DNA of 43,231 nucleotides from Salisapilia sapeloensis (taxonomy: Eukaryota > Oomycota > Peronosporomycetes > Peronosporales > Salisapiliaceae), in contig JAADVB010000164.1 of the NCBI GenBank assembly GCA_023334545.1, positions 1 to 43,231 of the forward strand, read 5' to 3'. Below are positions 41,578 through 43,231 of the stretch, piece by piece. Each line of letters begins with the position of its first letter. Position 1 is the first letter of the stretch. Under the pieces are notes generated by a model, which was not told where the DNA came from, made no database searches, and saw nothing but the letters and a program-made list of their open reading frames with translations. The translations under genes were made by a program, and so were the position numbers.

Positions 41578-42851
41578 TTACTGGTTCTTCTTCTCACGAC
41601 TGGCCTGCGGAGTGCGTTTACGAGCACACAGACCACAGCAGTACCCGCACGTAAGGATCGAGAGGATGGTTGAGAGGATCCATCCGACGAGCTTCAAGGC
41701 GAGTCGAACTTGGAGCAAGGCAAGTGGCACGGCAATCAAGAGCAGGACAAAGTCGACGCTCTTTTGGGCGAATGGAGCTACCTGTTCGTTCTTCTGAAGG
41801 AGCTCAATGACTTGGATGCGTGCGATTTTACCACGACGCAACGCTTCCTTGGCGTACTTGGTGCCTTGGAGCTTCACGAGTGCCCACTTCTCCTGGACGA
41901 CAGGCGTGTATGCTTCAATGTGAGGCTGCGTCTGCTTCTGCACGTCCAAAAGGATCGGATCCAAATGCTCGGCGAGGTTGTCCGCGTACAATTTCGAAGC
42001 GTCCGATCGGAGCTGAGCAGTAGAAGACTCGATCGTATCGAGGACAAGCTGAGCCTTGTCCTGATGGTCATACGCGAATTGACGAGCGTTCTGGAGACCG
42101 TAGGTGGCAAAGACGACGCCCTCTTCATAGTACGCCGTCATGAGATTGACAAAGGTGAGCTGGTTATCCAACTGTGCCACTTCTTCCTCTAGCGCCGTGT
42201 TCTTCCGACGCAGCGTCTTCATATTGTTTTCCAGTCCTCGAACCTCCTTTGCAAGTTTCTCCTTCTCTGTCTGGGCTACAGAGAGGTCTCGCTCCTGCTT
42301 TTTCAAAGCTTCCTTTGCCTCTTCAGCTTTCTTCTTCTCCTTTTCAATTTTCTTTTCAAGCTTTTCGACCTCGGCTTGTAGGTCTTTATCGGCTTCGTTC
42401 TTGGAGTTCTGGAGGTGCGCCAACTTGGCTTCCGCTTCCTCGAGTTTCTTGAATGCCTTGTCCTTTGCTGCTTCAAGTTCCTACATATAATGATAGAATC
42501 AAAAGAATAGAGATCAAAAGGATGGCAATAACGTACGGAAGTCAAGTCGGTATGCTTGGCTTTCTCGCCGTCCAATGTCTTCTGTAAGGTTTCTTTCTCG
42601 GCAATGCAGTCCGTCGAGAGTAGCTCCAGTTGCGTTGCAGCTTCCTTGCGAGAAGATTCGCATTCGGAAAGACTGGTTTGGACGGCAGTCAATTCGGCAG
42701 GACGCACGCATGATTCCTTGTCATCTGCGGACGTCGCTGGTTGATCGTCCACAGCTTTCGTAGCTGACTTAGAGGGAGCTGCAATACTGCTGCTAATGAG
42801 CAGACATGCTAGCAGCAGTAGCGAAAGGAGGGAGAAGCGATGACAGGCCAT
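41578..42851 (-). CDS. secretory-pathway coiled-coil membrane protein
   Basis: Two exons on the minus strand, 42851-42537 and 42480-41578, with a 56-nt intron; 405 aa. A signal peptide (MACHRFSLLSLLLLACLLIS, likely cut near SIAA) leads into a charged region with two cysteines, then a long coiled coil (about residues 75-215; KKIEKEKKKAEEAKEALKK), a less regular helical region, and a C-terminal hydrophobic segment (VDFVLLLIAVPLALLQVRLA, continuing) with the cysteine-rich end CGYCCGLCARKR. Topology fits a type I membrane protein of ER, Golgi or surface. The family is not one I recognise and no enzyme motif is present. A good Inr/FPR element lies just before the ATG. Confidence 0.85.
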
Positions 42852-42855
42852 GACG

Positions 42856-42875
42856 AAAAGTTGAGGGAATGAAGC
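42856..42875 (-). promoter_or_regulatory. Inr plus FPR core promoter element
   Basis: GCTTCATTCCCTCAACTTTT on the minus strand resembles the composite oomycete Inr (TCATTYY) and flanking promoter region (CAWTTTNYY-like). It ends only 4 bp before the ATG at 42851, so the leader would be very short. This is the best such match in the window. Confidence 0.55.
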
Positions 42876-43146
42876 TCAAATCCTCGTTTGCCACGTTCGC
42901 CTGATTTTTTATGGCGAGAGCACAACAAAGATCGAATTTACATAGTGTGTTGATACATTATACTTTTTATCAAAACAATGTTGCATTAAATAATCTTTAT
43001 AATGAATTACTGCAATTTTTAATAAAACATAGCACGCAAATTTAGTAAATACATATATACCTATTCCGTCGGTTATCTACACCAAAAGACCGAACACAAA
43101 ACCAGATGATTGCTATATGATGCGATTCGGATGAGCTTGGTCTTGT
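42876..43146. other. AT-rich intergenic, nothing recognised
   Basis: A strongly AT-rich stretch without open frames of note. It lies between the promoter of the coiled-coil gene and the possible end of another minus-strand gene. It contains AATAAA-like hexamers on both strands but nothing else. Confidence 0.5.
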
Positions 43147-43231
43147 CTAGGAAGCGTGTGTGGCCGGTCGATGCGCCTGGAGGTCCAGGTGGATCTCTCC
43201 GCTTGTGACTGGCATGACGACAGACGGCCGC
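43147..43231 (-). CDS. possible 3' end of a gene running off the window
   Basis: The last 85 bases turn GC-rich, like coding DNA here. One minus-strand frame (VMPVTSGEIHLDLQAHRPAT, ending at TAG 43149-43147) is open to the window edge. A second frame is open too, so the choice is uncertain. Too short to identify. Confidence 0.2.
   Translation of the reverse strand, partial: RPSVVMPVTSGEIHLDLQAHRPATHAS

Noticed and set aside
42140-42490. Ser/Phe-rich plus-strand frame of 116 codons
   Set aside because: It is the complement of the Lys/Glu-rich coiled coil on the minus strand, which produces Phe/Ser runs.
1-43231. tRNA, rRNA, CRISPR array, intact transposon or LTR element
   Set aside because: I looked for tRNA T-arm motifs, tandem spaced repeats, transposase or reverse-transcriptase motifs and long terminal repeats and saw none; a covariance-model or repeat search would be needed to be certain.

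Overview
The window reads as nuclear DNA of an oomycete, most likely a zoospore-forming member of the Peronosporales (Phytophthora / downy mildew / Albugo side). The evidence is: genes interrupted by very short GT-AG introns (44 to 94 nt, mostly 49 to 67 nt); a multi-pass membrane protein of a family I know from Phytophthora-like genomes; a relic of the Phytophthora-type ankyrin repeat; Inr-like TCATTYY start-site elements just upstream of several ATGs; a plant-type two-domain phosphoethanolamine methyltransferase; and an outer-dynein-arm docking protein (ODAD3/CCDC151) that only makes sense in a flagellated organism. Species cannot be fixed from sequence reading alone.

Layout. 1-5.3 kb: AT-rich and gene-poor, with one three-exon membrane protein (minus, 1176-3104) and a decayed ankyrin relic. 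5.3-10 kb: single-exon mitochondrial glycine decarboxylase P-protein (plus), convergent with a five-exon ubiquitin-like-domain protein (minus). 10-12.2 kb: no intact gene, but remnants that include a signal-peptide frame cut by an in-frame stop and a strong hairpin. 12.2-16.2 kb: an intron-rich block with a mitochondrial rhomboid protease (4 exons), proteasome alpha-2 (7 exons, convergent with the rhomboid) and a DHHC palmitoyltransferase (9 exons, divergent from the proteasome gene), the last with a 5-nt micro-exon carrying the catalytic cysteine. 16.2-25.2 kb: a CENP-B/pogo-type DNA-binding protein, phosphoethanolamine methyltransferase, a ferric-reductase-like flavocytochrome (minus) and a trehalose-phosphate synthase with a degenerate phosphatase half. 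25.4-31 kb: a small secreted or anchored peptide, the LYR protein MZM1/LYRM7, a relic-containing gap, NADH-cytochrome b5 reductase, and ODAD3. 31-38.7 kb: two leucine-rich-repeat proteins, methionine sulfoxide reductase A, a zinc alcohol dehydrogenase and a C3orf33-like protein. 38.9-42.9 kb: an unrecognised membrane-anchored protein, DNA primase large subunit with an E2F-like site in its promoter, and a secretory-pathway coiled-coil membrane protein. The last 85 bases may be the 3' end of another minus-strand gene.

Most genes are housekeeping and not functionally clustered. Loose themes are mitochondria (GLDC, rhomboid, MZM1, possibly MsrA), membrane lipid and redox metabolism (PEAMT, cytochrome b5 reductase, ferric reductase) and protein turnover (proteasome, ubiquitin-like protein). 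Exon models were built by hand from GT-AG sites, reading frame and recalled family alignments. Every multi-exon model closes in frame, but none was checked against transcripts.
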